Positions 36,583 to 45,792 are shown, numbered from the stretch's first letter. The stretch is DNA of 62,849 nucleotides from Amycolatopsis bullii (GCF_014654205.1 NZ_BNAW01000055.1:1-62849), one strand, 5' to 3'. The notes: generated by a model from the letters alone, not told the origin. Numbers and translations: made by a program.

Positions 36583-39500
36583 ATGGGACCACGGAAGTGG
36601 CTCGAGTCCTGGCCCGTCTACCGCCAGCTCACCGGCACCGACCCCCTCGGCCGGGGCAAGGCCGCCGAGTCCCCGCACTCCGAGGCCCTCGCCCCGCGCA
36701 CGGCGAGCGCCGACCGGGTGGCCAAGTCGATCTGCCCCTACTGCGCCGTCGGCTGCGGGCAGCAGGTGTTCGTCAAGGACGAAAAGGTCGTCCAGATCGA
36801 GGGCGACCCGCACAGCCCCATCTCGCGCGGCCGGCTCTGCCCCAAGGGCTCGGCCAGCAAGCAGCTGGTCACCGGCCCGCAACGCGAACAGAAGGTCCGC
36901 TACCGCGCGCCCTACGCCACCGAGTGGACCGAACTCGACCTCGGCACCGCGATGGACATGGTCGCCGACCGCGTGCTCGACGCCCGCCGGAAAGGCTGGC
37001 AAGACACCGACGAGCGCGGCAAGCCGCTGCGCCGCACGATGGGGCTGGCCAGCCTCGGCGGCGCCACCCTGGACAACGAAGAGAACTACCTGATCAAGAA
37101 GCTCTTCACCGCACTCGGCGCGATCCAGATCGAAAACCAGGCCCGGATTTGACACTCCGCCACGGTTCCCGGTCTGGGGACCTCCTTCGGTCGCGGTGGC
37201 GCGACGGACTACCAGCAGGACCTGCAGAACGCCGACTGCGTCGTCATCATGGGCTCGAACATGGCCGAGGCGCACCCGGTCGGGTTCCAGTGGGTGATGG
37301 AGGCGAAGGCCCGCGGCGCCGAGGTGTTCCACATCGACCCGCGCTTCACCCGGACGAGCGCGCTCGCCGACGCCCACGTCCCGCTGCGGGCCGGCACGGA
37401 CATCGCGTTCCTCGGCGGGGTGATCAACCACATCCTCAGCAACGACCTGGACTTCCGCGAGTACGTGGTCGCCTACACCAACGCCTCCTTCCTGGTGCAC
37501 GAGGACTTCCGCGACACCGAGGACCTCGACGGCTTGTTCAGCGGCTACGACGAGGCCAAGGCCGCCTACGACCCCTCGACCTGGCACTACGAGAACGTGC
37601 CGCCGCGGGACACCGCGCACGGCAAGGAGACCTCGGCGTCCGACCAGCACGGCTCGGGCGGCCCGGTGCTCGAGGGCGGCAGCGACGAGATCGCCGCCGA
37701 TCCGACGCTGCAGCACCCCCGTTGCGTGTTCCAGATCCTCAAGCGCCACTTCGCCCGCTACACCCCCGAGATGGTCGAAGCCACCTGCGGAACGCCGAAG
37801 GAGCTCTTCCAGCGGGTCTGTGACGCCTGGACCCGCAACTCCGGCCGGGAACGCACCGCCGCGCTCGTCTACAGCGTCGGCTGGACCCAGCACAGCGTCG
37901 GCGCCCAGTACATCCGCGCCGGCTCGATCATCCAGCTGCTGCTCGGCAACATCGGACGGCCCGGCGGCGGGGTGTTCGCGCTGCGCGGGCACGCCAGCAT
38001 CCAGGGCTCGACCGACATCCCGACGCTGTTCAACCTGCTGCCCGGCTACCTGCCGATGCCGACGCCCGACCAGGTCACGCTGGCCGACTACCTGGACGAC
38101 GTCCGCGGCGACAAGCAGAAGGGCTTCTGGCGCAACGCCGACGCCTACACCGTGTCGCTGCTCAAGGAGTACTGGGGCGAAAAAGCCACCGCCGAAAACG
38201 ACTTCTGCTTCGGCTACCTGCCGCGGATCAACGGCGACCACGGCACCTACCGCACGGTCATGGACATGGTCGACGGCAAGGTCTCCGGCTACTTCCTGCT
38301 CGGGCAGAACCCGGCCGTCGGGTCGGCGCACGGCCGGCTGCAGCGGCTCGGCATGGCCAACCTCGACTGGCTCGTCGTCCGGGACCTGACGATGATCGAA
38401 AGCGCCACCTTCTGGAAGGACGCGCCGGAGATCGAGACCGGCGAGATCGTGCCGGAGCAGTGCCGCACCGAGGTCTTCTTCTTCCCGGCCGCCTCGCACG
38501 TCGAGAAGGAAGGGACGTTCACCCAGACCCAGCGCATGCTGCAGTGGCGCGAAAAGGCCGTCGAACCGGCCGCGGACCAGCGCTCGGAGCTGTGGTTCTT
38601 CTACCATCTGGGCCGGCTCATCCGGGAGCGGCTGGCCGGCTCGGAAGACGAGCGCGACCGGCCGGTGCTCGACCTCGCCTGGGACTACGAGGTGCACGGC
38701 GGTGAACCGTCCGCCGAGGACGTGCTGCGGCGGATCAGCGGTCAGGACCTCACCACCGGCAAGGAGGTCGGCGGCTACCTCGAGCTCAAGGCCGACGGCA
38801 GCACCTCCTGCGGCTGCTGGATCTACAGCGGCGTCTACGCCGACGGCGTCAACCAGGCCGCGCGCCGCAAGTCCCGCTTCGAGCAGGACCTGTACGCCCG
38901 CGAATGGGGCTGGGTGTGGCCGCTGAACCGGCGGGTGCTCTACAACCGCGCGTCCGCCGACCCGGCCGGGCGCCCGTGGAGCGAGCGCAAGGCCCTGGTG
39001 TGGTGGGACGCCGACGCCGGTGAATGGACCGGTCACGACGTCCCGGACTTCGAGAAGACCAAGCCGCCGGACCACGTCCCGCCGCCGGACGCCGTCGGCC
39101 CGGCCGCGCTGCGCGGCGACGACCCGTTCATCATGCAGTCGGACGGCAAGGCCTGGCTGTTCGCGCCCACCGGGCTGGCCGACGGCCCGCTCCCGGCGCA
39201 TTACGAACCGCACGAATCGCCGTTCCGGAACCCCTTCTACACCCAGCAGGGCAATCCGGCGCGGAAGGTCTACGGCCGCCGCGACAACCCGTCGCACCCG
39301 TCGCCGCCCGAGTCCGGCGGCGAGGTGTTCCCGTTCGTGTTCACCGCCGCGCGGCTGACCGAGCACCACACCGCGGGCGGGATGAGCCGGACGCTGCCGT
39401 ACCTGTCGGAGCTGCAGCCGGACCTGTTCGTCGAGGTCTCCCCCGAGCTCGCGAAGCTGCGCGGGCTCGCGCACCTGGGCTGGGCGCACGTCGTCACGGC

Positions 39501-39861
39501 GCGGGCGGCCGTGGAGGCACGGGTGTTCGTGACCGACCGGATGGCGCCGCTGCGGGTGCAGGACCGGGTCGTGCACCAGGTGTGGATGCCCTACCACTGG
39601 GGCAGCTCCGGGCTCGTGTCGCGCGACGTCGTGAACGACCTGTTCGGCGTGGTGCTGGACCCGAACGTCTTCATCCAGGAGAGCAAGGTCGCCACCTGCG
39701 ACGTCCGGCCCGGACGGCGGCCGCGCGGCGCCGAGCTGCTCGCCCTGCTCGCGGAGTACCGCGCGCGGGCGGGCATCACGCCGGAAACGGGTACCCGGGT
39801 CGCCACCGTGCACGACACCGAGCACGTCGAGCCGGGCCACGAGACGGAGGACGGACGATGA
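36583..39861 (+). CDS. fdhA: Formate dehydrogenase catalytic subunit, selenocysteine-containing
   Basis: Read through one TGA, this is a 1092-residue molybdopterin oxidoreductase. The N-terminal [4Fe-4S] site is Cys51, Cys54, Cys58, Cys86 (SICPYCAVGC and RLCPKG). The TGA at 37150-37152 is codon 190 in IENQARI-U-HSATVPGLGTSFGRGG, exactly where formate dehydrogenases have catalytic Cys/Sec before His. A SECIS-like hairpin follows 11 nt later. The downstream half keeps the Mo-cofactor regions (GSNMAEAHP, QHSVGAQYIRAGSIIQLLLGNIGRPGGGV, GQNPAVGSAHGRLQ). No Tat signal is present, so it faces the cytoplasm. ATG 36583 follows GGGAGGT. It overlaps fdhB by ATGA. A scanner would wrongly split it in two. 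Confidence 0.9.
37150..37182 (+). promoter_or_regulatory. Selenocysteine codon and bacterial SECIS hairpin
   Basis: After TGA (37150-37152) and 11 nt, GGTTCCC (37164-37170) pairs with GGGGACC (37176-37182; one G-U pair) around the loop GGTCT. The GGUCU apex is the SelB-binding element known from the E. coli fdhF SECIS. This supports recoding rather than a premature stop. selA, selB, selC and selD must lie elsewhere. Confidence 0.87.
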
Positions 39862-40757
39862 CGACCGAGAACCGGCTCTCCGGGCCGCTGCCGGACGTCG
39901 CCGGCGAGGCCGGGCACACCGGGCACCCGCCGCGCGTCGGGTTCTTCACCGACACGTCGGTGTGCATCGGCTGCAAGGCCTGCGAAGTCGCCTGCAAGGA
40001 GTGGAACGACGTCCCCGAAGACGGGCTCGACCTGCTCGGGATGTCGTTCGACAACACCGGATCCCTCGACGCGGACTCGTGGCGGCACGTGGCCTTCGTC
40101 GAGCAGCCACGGCCGGCGCGGGAGCCCGAAGACCTGGGCATGCCCTCGTTCGACCTGCCGGGCGCGAAGACCGGGACCGAGGGCCGGACGGACTTCCGGT
40201 GGCTGATGGCGTCGGACGTGTGCAAGCACTGCACCCACGCCGGCTGCCTCGACGTCTGCCCGACGGGCGCGCTGTTCCGCACCGAGTTCGGCACGGTCGT
40301 GGTGCAGCAGGACATCTGCAACGGCTGCGGGTACTGCGTTTCGGGCTGCCCGTACGGCGTCATCGGCCGCCGCCCGGGCGACGGCCGGGCGCAGAAGTGC
40401 ACGCTCTGCTACGACCGGCTCCACGACGGCCTCGAACCGGCGTGCGCCAAGGCCTGCCCGACCGACTCCATCCAGTTCGGCGAACTCGACGAGCTGCGGG
40501 AGCGGGCCGAGCGCCGGGTTTCGGACCTGCACTCGCAGGGCGTGGCGGAAGCCCGCCTGTACGGGCACGACCCGGAGGACGGCGTCGGCGGCGCCGGCGC
40601 GTTCTTCCTGCTGCTGGACGAGCCCGAGGTCTACGGGCTGCCGCCGGATCCGGTGGTGCCGACCCGTGAGCTGCCCGCGATGTGGAAGTACGCCGGGATG
40701 GCGGCCTCGGCCCTGCTCGCCGCGGCGGTCGCGTCGTTCGGACGGCGGCGCCGATGA
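39858..40757 (+). CDS. fdhB: Formate dehydrogenase iron-sulfur (beta) subunit
   Basis: The 299-residue protein has four ferredoxin-type cysteine clusters: CIGCKACEVACKEW, CKHCTHAGCLDVCPTGA, CNGCGYCVSGCPYG and CTLCYDRLHDGLEPACAKACP. A single C-terminal membrane helix (about 270-295, followed by RRRR) anchors it. It carries electrons from FdhA to a membrane quinone-reacting subunit. ATG overlaps the fdhA stop (ATGA), and its own TGA overlaps the start of a tiny ORF. Confidence 0.92.
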   Translation: MTTENRLSGPLPDVAGEAGHTGHPPRVGFFTDTSVCIGCKACEVACKEWNDVPEDGLDLLGMSFDNTGSLDADSWRHVAFVEQPRPAREPEDLGMPSFDLPGAKTGTEGRTDFRWLMASDVCKHCTHAGCLDVCPTGALFRTEFGTVVVQQDICNGCGYCVSGCPYGVIGRRPGDGRAQKCTLCYDRLHDGLEPACAKACPTDSIQFGELDELRERAERRVSDLHSQGVAEARLYGHDPEDGVGGAGAFFLLLDEPEVYGLPPDPVVPTRELPAMWKYAGMAASALLAAAVASFGRRRR

Positions 40758-40846
40758 CCCCGCGCGAACCTCGCAGTACACCGGCACCCGCGAAAGAGCC
40801 GCCGCCCGCCGCCGCGCCCGCCGCGTCCGAAAAGAGGCGCCGGTGA
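40754..40846 (+). CDS. Possible 30-residue coupled micro-ORF
   Basis: ATG at 40754 overlaps the fdhB stop, and the ORF ends with TGA at 40844-40846. The peptide is Pro/Ala-rich with a basic tail (SEKRRR) and matches no known family. Its coupling on both sides (ATGA, GTGA) suggests a translational relay between fdhB and the NrfD gene. It may have no function as a protein. Confidence 0.35.
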   Translation: MTPREPRSTPAPAKEPPPAAAPAASEKRRR

Positions 40847-40923
40847 CCTCGCGCGCGCCCCAAGCCGCCACCACCCGGCAGCCCGCACTGCCCACCACCG
40901 CGATCGGAGCACCCCGCCGATGA
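40843..40923 (+). CDS. Possible 26-residue coupled micro-ORF
   Basis: GTG at 40843 overlaps the previous micro-ORF stop, and its TGA (40921-40923) overlaps the NrfD ATG at 40920. The peptide (VTSRAPQAATTRQPALP and so on) has no recognisable feature. Together with the preceding micro-ORF it bridges 166 bp by an unbroken chain of overlapping stop and start codons. Confidence 0.33.
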   Translation: MTSRAPQAATTRQPALPTTAIGAPRR

Positions 40924-41948
40924 GCGAAGATCCCCTCCTCCGCGAACCACGCAGCGATGCCGGCGCCGCCGACACCCGGGCGCGCTGGCCGGGCCGGCGC
41001 CGCAAGCGGGGCGGGTCCGGGGAAGAGCTGATGGTGCCCCGCGCCGAGTTCCGGTCGTACTACGGGCGGCCGGTGCTCAAGCCGCCCGTGTGGGAGTGGA
41101 AAGTGCCGGCGTACCTGTTCACCGGCGGGCTCGCCGCAGGCACCTCGCTGCTGGCCGCCGGGGCCGATCTGACCGGGCGGCCGTCGCTGCGCCGGGTGGG
41201 GCGCACGGGTTCGCTCGCAGCGCTGGTGGCCAGCGTCTACCTGCTGGTCGCCGACCTCGGGCGGCCGGAACGCTTCCACCACATGCTGCGCGTCGCGAAA
41301 CCGACGTCGCCGATGAGCGTGGGCACCTGGATCCTGACCGCGTTCGGCCCCGGGATGGGGGTGGCCGCGGCGGCCGAGGTGCTGCCCGCCGGGCTGCGCC
41401 GCCGCCTGCCGGGAAAGATCGTCAGCGCCGCCGCCCGGCCCGCCGGGCTCTCGTCGGCGGTCGTCGCCCCGGCCGTCGCGTCCTACACGGCCGTGCTGCT
41501 CTCCCAGACGGCGGTCCCGGCCTGGCACGAGGCCCACGCCGAGCTGCCGTTCGTGTTCACCGGCTCGGCAGCGGCGAGTTCCGGCGGCTTCGCGATGGCG
41601 CTGGTCCCGGTCGCGGAGGCGGGCCCGGCGCGAGCGCTCGCGGCCTTCGGCGCGGCGACGGAGCTGGTGGCGTCGAAGGTGCTGGAGCGGCGGCTCGGCC
41701 TCACGGCGGAGGCGTACAAGACGGGCAAGGCGCACCGGCTGCGCACGTGGTCGGAACGCCTGACGGCGGCGGGCCTGCTCGGCGCGCTCGCCGGGCACCG
41801 CAGCCGCGCGGTCTCGGTGGCGGCCGGGGCGGCGCTGTTCGCCGGGAGCGCGCTGCAGCGGTTCGGGGTGTTCGAAGCGGGTGTCGAGTCCACAAAGGAC
41901 CCCAAGTACGTCGTCGTGCCCCAGCGGGAGCGCGCGAACCGGTCTTGA
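40920..41948 (+). CDS. nrfD: NrfD-type membrane subunit (quinone-reducing anchor)
   Basis: The 342-residue protein has about eight hydrophobic segments and the NrfD/PsrC pattern WEWKVPAYLFTGGLAAGTSLLAAGADL, VYLLVADLGRPERFHHMLRVAKPTSPMSVGTWIL. Such subunits take electrons from the FdhB-type protein and reduce menaquinone. It replaces the heme-containing gamma subunit of classical formate dehydrogenases. ATG overlaps the micro-ORF stop. The first 65 residues are hydrophilic and cytoplasmic. Confidence 0.87.
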   Translation: MSEDPLLREPRSDAGAADTRARWPGRRRKRGGSGEELMVPRAEFRSYYGRPVLKPPVWEWKVPAYLFTGGLAAGTSLLAAGADLTGRPSLRRVGRTGSLAALVASVYLLVADLGRPERFHHMLRVAKPTSPMSVGTWILTAFGPGMGVAAAAEVLPAGLRRRLPGKIVSAAARPAGLSSAVVAPAVASYTAVLLSQTAVPAWHEAHAELPFVFTGSAAASSGGFAMALVPVAEAGPARALAAFGAATELVASKVLERRLGLTAEAYKTGKAHRLRTWSERLTAAGLLGALAGHRSRAVSVAAGAALFAGSALQRFGVFEAGVESTKDPKYVVVPQRERANRS

Positions 41949-41958
41949 CGGCGGCGGG

Positions 41959-42378
41959 TCAGCCCCGCCCGGTCCCCCGCAGCCGGGGCAGCACGGCCAG
42001 CCAGTCCAGCGCCGCGCCGACACTCCGGTGGATCGGCAGCGCCCGCTCCAGGCCCAGCACCCGGACCGGCCGCAGCACCGCCCGGCCGGCCGCCGCGATC
42101 GCGAACGGCACGCCGCTCACGTGCGCCTCCGAGGCCGCCACCAGCAGCTCCGTGATCCCGCCCGCGCCGCAGAAGGACACCTGCGACAGGTCGAGGACCA
42201 ACGCGCGCGGGGCGAGGTCGAGCTCGTCACCGAGCCGCGTGCGGAGCCGGTCGAGCACCGGCAGGTCGATCTCGCCGCGGATCGCGACGATCGTCGCCTC
42301 CGCGGTGGCGGTCACCGTGCACGTCATCGCGGACGGGACGTCGACGCGGAACTGCGGAGCGGCGATCTGGTCGAGCAC
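41959..42378 (-). CDS. STAS-domain protein, second copy lacking the phospho-Ser
   Basis: The 139-residue protein has the STAS pattern AEATIVAIRGEIDLPVLDRLRTRL and ALVLDLSQVSFCGAGGITELLVAASE. The usual Ser in the loop is replaced (FCGAGG), as in the copy at 34345-34767. GTG at 42378 follows GAGGAGG; a longer frame to 42450 has no ribosome site. It is convergent with nrfD (10 bp apart). Confidence 0.75.
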   Translation of the reverse strand: MLDQIAAPQFRVDVPSAMTCTVTATAEATIVAIRGEIDLPVLDRLRTRLGDELDLAPRALVLDLSQVSFCGAGGITELLVAASEAHVSGVPFAIAAAGRAVLRPVRVLGLERALPIHRSVGAALDWLAVLPRLRGTGRG

Positions 42379-42689
42379 ACAGGCCTCCTCGAAACGAGGG
42401 ACGGCCGGAAGGCGACCCCCGCCTCCCGGCCCACCCACGGGAACGGACACGCAGGGGGGAGCTGGTGGGCGGCTGCCGGTTGAACCGCGATGTCCACCGT
42501 ACGCCGCCGCGGCCGGGACTTCCGCACCGAGGCCGAATTCGTCGAATGCGGACTCCGCCGCGGCGAATTGCCGGAATGGGCCGGCGTGATCCGGATAACG
42601 GTCGGAGACCCAGTCGGTCCCGAACCCCCACCGAACGCCCGTCTTCTGCTAAAAAGTGCATCGTTTCGTCGACCGGCGCAGGGGTGTGG
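42379..42689. other. Upstream region of the first CBM2 kinase
   Basis: This 311-bp stretch separates the divergent STAS and kinase genes. Its 3' part is less GC-rich than the surroundings (for example CTAAAAAGTGCATCG near 42650) and should hold the kinase promoter, but no clear -35/-10 pair is visible. A plus-strand ORF beginning at 42490 runs through it into the kinase; it has no domain and was not called. Confidence 0.35.
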
Positions 42690-44081
42690 GTGGCTCTCGA
42701 GGAACAGCTCGTCAACGGGCGGTACCGGCTGCTGGGGCACGTCGGCCGCGGCGCGATGAGCCTGGTGTGGCGGGCCAAGGACGAGCGGCTGGACCGCGTC
42801 GTGGCCGTCAAGCAGTTCCTGCACGAGCCGGGCACCGGCGGAGACGTCTGCGAGCGGGCGATCCGGGAGGCGCGGCTGGCTTCGCGGCTGCGGCACCCGC
42901 ACGCCGTCGCGGTCTACGACGTGTTCGAGGACGCCGGCTCTATGTACCTCGTGATGGAGTACGTGCCCGCGCGGTCGCTGACCGAGCTGCTCGTCGAACG
43001 CGGGCCGCTGCCGCGGTGCGACGTGCTGCGCCTCGGGCGGCAGATCGGCGCGGCGCTGGCCGCCGCGCACGGCGACTGGATCCTGCACCGGGACGTCACG
43101 CCCAACAACGTGCTCGTCGCCGACGACGGCACCGCCCTGATCACCGACTTCGGCGTGTCGCGCGCGCTCGGCGAGCACCCGGCCGCCGACGACGGTGTCG
43201 TCGTGGGCACGCTCCCCTACCTGGCTCCGGAAGTCGCGCGGGGCGGTGAAGCGGGCCTGCCCTCCGACGTCTATTCGCTCGGCGCCACGCTCTACACCGC
43301 CTTGGAGGGCGCGCCGCCGTTCGGCACCAGCGACGACCCGATCACGCTGCTGCGGCGGATCACCGAAAACCAGCTCACCCCGCCGGGCCACGGCGGCCCG
43401 CTGACCCCCGTGCTGATGCGGATGCTCGAACGCGATCCCGCCGCGCGCCCGTCGATGCAGGAGGCGGTGGACCTGCTGGCCACCGTGGGCAAGCCCGCCA
43501 CGGCCGGGGCACCCCGCCGGTCCCGGCTCCGCCGGCTCGCCGTGATCGGGGCCGCCGCGTGCCTGACGTCGGTGAGCGTGGCGGCCGGTCTCGCCCTCGC
43601 CGACCGGCCGGCGGCCACCACCGCGGTCCCCGTCGAGCACCCGCCCACGACGATCACCGCTTCCCACACGGTCAGCAGCACCACCACGGCACCCGCGCCC
43701 GCGTCGGCTCGCGTGTCCGACGGATCGGCGCGGCGCTCCACGCCGCCCGCACCACCCGAACCGCTCGGGGCCACCGCCGGGTGCACCGCGCGCTACGAGA
43801 TCACGAACGCCTGGCCGGGTGGTTCCCAGGTGCAGGTGACCGTCCACAACAACCGGCCGAGGCGGCTCACCGGCTGGACGGTGACCTGGGTGCAGCCCGG
43901 CGGGGCCGGCATCCGGGACCTCTGGAACGGCACCCTGAGCCAGGTCGGCTCGGCGGTGACCGTCACCGACGCGGGCTGGAACGCCCTCGTCGAGCCGGAC
44001 GGTTCGGCTTCGTTCGGGCTCAACCAGGACGTCACGTCCGGCCATCCGGCCGTTCCAGTCCTCGACTGCCGGACGAACTGA
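42690..44081 (+). CDS. Transmembrane Ser/Thr protein kinase with extracellular CBM2 cellulose-binding domain
   Basis: The 463-residue protein has an intact cytosolic Hanks-type kinase (about 10-265): Gly-rich loop GHVGRGAMSLVW, Lys41 (VAVKQF), HRDVTPNN (His133, Asp135, Asn140), Asp153 of DFG and the APEVA loop. One membrane helix follows (about 280-302), then a Thr/Pro-rich stretch, then a CBM2 module (about 363-460) closed by two Cys (AGC and DC). The three binding-face tryptophans of CBM2a (NAW, DLWNG, GWNA) are present. PASTA domains are absent. Start GTG 42690 gives the short lead seen in its paralogues; GTG 42684 is possible. I infer a receptor for cellulose or xylan. Confidence 0.88.
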   Translation: MALEEQLVNGRYRLLGHVGRGAMSLVWRAKDERLDRVVAVKQFLHEPGTGGDVCERAIREARLASRLRHPHAVAVYDVFEDAGSMYLVMEYVPARSLTELLVERGPLPRCDVLRLGRQIGAALAAAHGDWILHRDVTPNNVLVADDGTALITDFGVSRALGEHPAADDGVVVGTLPYLAPEVARGGEAGLPSDVYSLGATLYTALEGAPPFGTSDDPITLLRRITENQLTPPGHGGPLTPVLMRMLERDPAARPSMQEAVDLLATVGKPATAGAPRRSRLRRLAVIGAAACLTSVSVAAGLALADRPAATTAVPVEHPPTTITASHTVSSTTTAPAPASARVSDGSARRSTPPAPPEPLGATAGCTARYEITNAWPGGSQVQVTVHNNRPRRLTGWTVTWVQPGGAGIRDLWNGTLSQVGSAVTVTDAGWNALVEPDGSASFGLNQDVTSGHPAVPVLDCRTN

Positions 44082-44131
44082 CACCGTTACCGTTCCGTCA
44101 CAACCGGATCGCCATTTCTTCCGTAGCGGCC

Positions 44132-44154
44132 GATGCCGTTTCCGGCATCCGGAA
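44132..44154 (+). other. Mutually exclusive hairpins between the two kinases
   Basis: GATGCCG (44132-44138) pairs with CGGCATC (44143-44149), while TTCCGG (44140-44145) pairs with CCGGAA (44149-44154). The two stems cannot form together. A T6 run follows at 44171-44176. The site may end or attenuate the first kinase transcript; this is only suggestive. Confidence 0.3.
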
Positions 44155-44276
44155 CGAATACGTCGAACGCTTTTTTCTGCACCCACCCAGGTGAGTGAAT
44201 TGGGCCGACGGGGCGAACTGCGCGCCGGAACCGGCCGTGTCCCCTGATGACGGAAACGACAGAGGGGAGCGTGCCC

Positions 44277-45641
44277 GTGCGCGAAGGGGCAGTGATCGCC
44301 GGCCGGTACCGCGTGCTCGGCCGGGCGGGTCACGGCGCGATGGGAACCGTGTGGCGGGCGAAGGACGAGCGGCTCGACCGCCTGGTCGCGATCAAGCAGC
44401 TGTTCCCCGACTCCCCCGCGGACCCGGCGGCCGCCGAGCGCACGCGCGAGCGGACGATCCGGGAGGCCCGGGTCACCGCCCGGCTGCGCCACCCGCACGC
44501 GGTCGTCGTGTACGACGTCGTCGAACAGGGCACCGCGGCCTACATCACGATGGAGTACCTGCCGTCCCGCACGCTGACCGACCTGCTGGAGGAGCAGGGT
44601 CCGCTGGTGCCGGAGTACGTGGCCGAACTGGGCGCGCAGCTCGCCTCCGCGCTGGCCGCGGCGCACGCGGAAGGCGTGGTGCACCGCGACATCAGCCCCA
44701 ACAACGTGCTGGTCACCACCGACGGCACCGCGAAGATCACCGACTTCGGCGTGGCCCACGCGCGCGGCGAGGGCACCGCCACCGGCCGCGGGCTGGTCGT
44801 CGGCACGCCGGCCTACCTCGCCCCGGAAGTCGCGGACGGCGAAGAACCCGGGTTCCCGTCCGACGTCTACTCGCTCGGCGCGACGCTCTACACCGCGCTC
44901 GAAGGACGGCCACCGTTCGGCACCGACGAGAACCAGCTGGCCCTGCTCAAGCGCGTCGGCGCCGGCGCCATCACCCCGCCCGCCACCAGCGGCCCGGTCA
45001 CCGACACCGTCCTCCGGCTGCTCCACCGGGATCCGGCCGCCCGTCCCGCGATGGCCGGGGCGGCGCGGCTGCTGACCCGCGCCACCGCACCCGGTGTGGT
45101 CCCGGTGGCCGTCCCGGCGGAGGACGCTCCCGCCCCGGTCCGCCGTCGGCGCCGCTCCCGGCTGGCCTTCGCGGGGACGGCGCTGGCGCTGACGGCGGCC
45201 GCCGTCGTGGCGGCGACGGCGATCCCGCCGGGCCGGGAGCCGGCGAGTGCCGCGGCCCAGCTCGCTTCGGCGCCGTCCGCGACGCCCTCGACCGCCGTCC
45301 CGGGGCCGCTCACGTCCCGGACCAGCGGCCCGCCCGCCTGCGCCGCGCGCTACCAGGTGGTCGAATCGTGGAACGGCGGTTTCAAGGGGCTGGTGACCGT
45401 CCGCAACAGCGGGCGCGCCGCGGTCACCGGGTGGACGGTCAGCTGGACCACCCCGGCCGGGACGAGCATCGACGACCTCTGGAACGGCAGGCTGGTGCGG
45501 ACCGGCGCCACCGCGGCGATCGCGAACGCCGAGTGGAATGCGGTGCTGAAGCCGGGCGAATCGACCACCTTCGGCTTCATCGCCCTGGCCCGCGGCGGCA
45601 GCCGCGGGATGCCGGTGACCGACTGCCTGCCCAGGGAATAA
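44277..45641 (+). CDS. Transmembrane Ser/Thr protein kinase with CBM2, second copy
   Basis: The 454-residue protein is a close paralogue of the preceding kinase: VAIKQLF (Lys40), HRDISPNN (His136, Asp138), Asp156 of DFG, APEVAD, and the shared PSDVYSLGATLYTALEG. The membrane helix is at about 296-316 and the CBM2 at about 354-454, with Trp in ESW, DLWNG and AEWNA all conserved and Cys at both ends. GTG 44277 follows GGGGAG by 7 bases; ATG 44247 would add 10 residues. The intact kinase and intact binding face suggest a second receptor, perhaps for a different polymer or for heterodimerising with the first. Confidence 0.88.
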   Translation: MREGAVIAGRYRVLGRAGHGAMGTVWRAKDERLDRLVAIKQLFPDSPADPAAAERTRERTIREARVTARLRHPHAVVVYDVVEQGTAAYITMEYLPSRTLTDLLEEQGPLVPEYVAELGAQLASALAAAHAEGVVHRDISPNNVLVTTDGTAKITDFGVAHARGEGTATGRGLVVGTPAYLAPEVADGEEPGFPSDVYSLGATLYTALEGRPPFGTDENQLALLKRVGAGAITPPATSGPVTDTVLRLLHRDPAARPAMAGAARLLTRATAPGVVPVAVPAEDAPAPVRRRRRSRLAFAGTALALTAAAVVAATAIPPGREPASAAAQLASAPSATPSTAVPGPLTSRTSGPPACAARYQVVESWNGGFKGLVTVRNSGRAAVTGWTVSWTTPAGTSIDDLWNGRLVRTGATAAIANAEWNAVLKPGESTTFGFIALARGGSRGMPVTDCLPRE

Positions 45642-45681
45642 TCGGCGCCCCGAACATTTTCGATCATCCGACGAAGGTGGC

Positions 45682-45741
45682 TTGACCAGCGGCGTTGACC
45701 GGCATTATGGTCAGCATCCGCTCCTTCCTGTTAGCGCTAAC
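45682..45741 (+). promoter_or_regulatory. LacI-gene promoter with GTTAGCGCTAAC operator
   Basis: TTGACC (45682-45687) and TATGGT (45706-45711) are spaced 18 bp. The perfect palindrome GTTAGCGCTAAC (45730-45741) lies just downstream of the expected start point, a roadblock position. It is a typical operator for LacI-family sugar regulators, so the adjacent gene probably controls itself. Confidence 0.6.
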
Positions 45742-45792
45742 TTCCGGCCGGACAACGGATCGGACAATGGTTCTCGAGAAAGTCCTCACAAG

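Noticed and set aside
37150..37152. TGA in fdhA as a premature stop, frameshift or pseudogene
   Set aside because: Position at the catalytic Sec/Cys, intact frame on both sides and the SECIS hairpin explain it as recoding.
36532..39840. Long minus-strand open frame opposite fdhA
   Set aside because: It is the antisense shadow of a recognised selenoprotein gene and has no motifs or ribosome site.
42490..42759. 89-codon plus-strand ORF upstream of the first CBM2 kinase
   Set aside because: It overlaps the kinase start out of frame, lacks a ribosome site and shows no family features in its second half.
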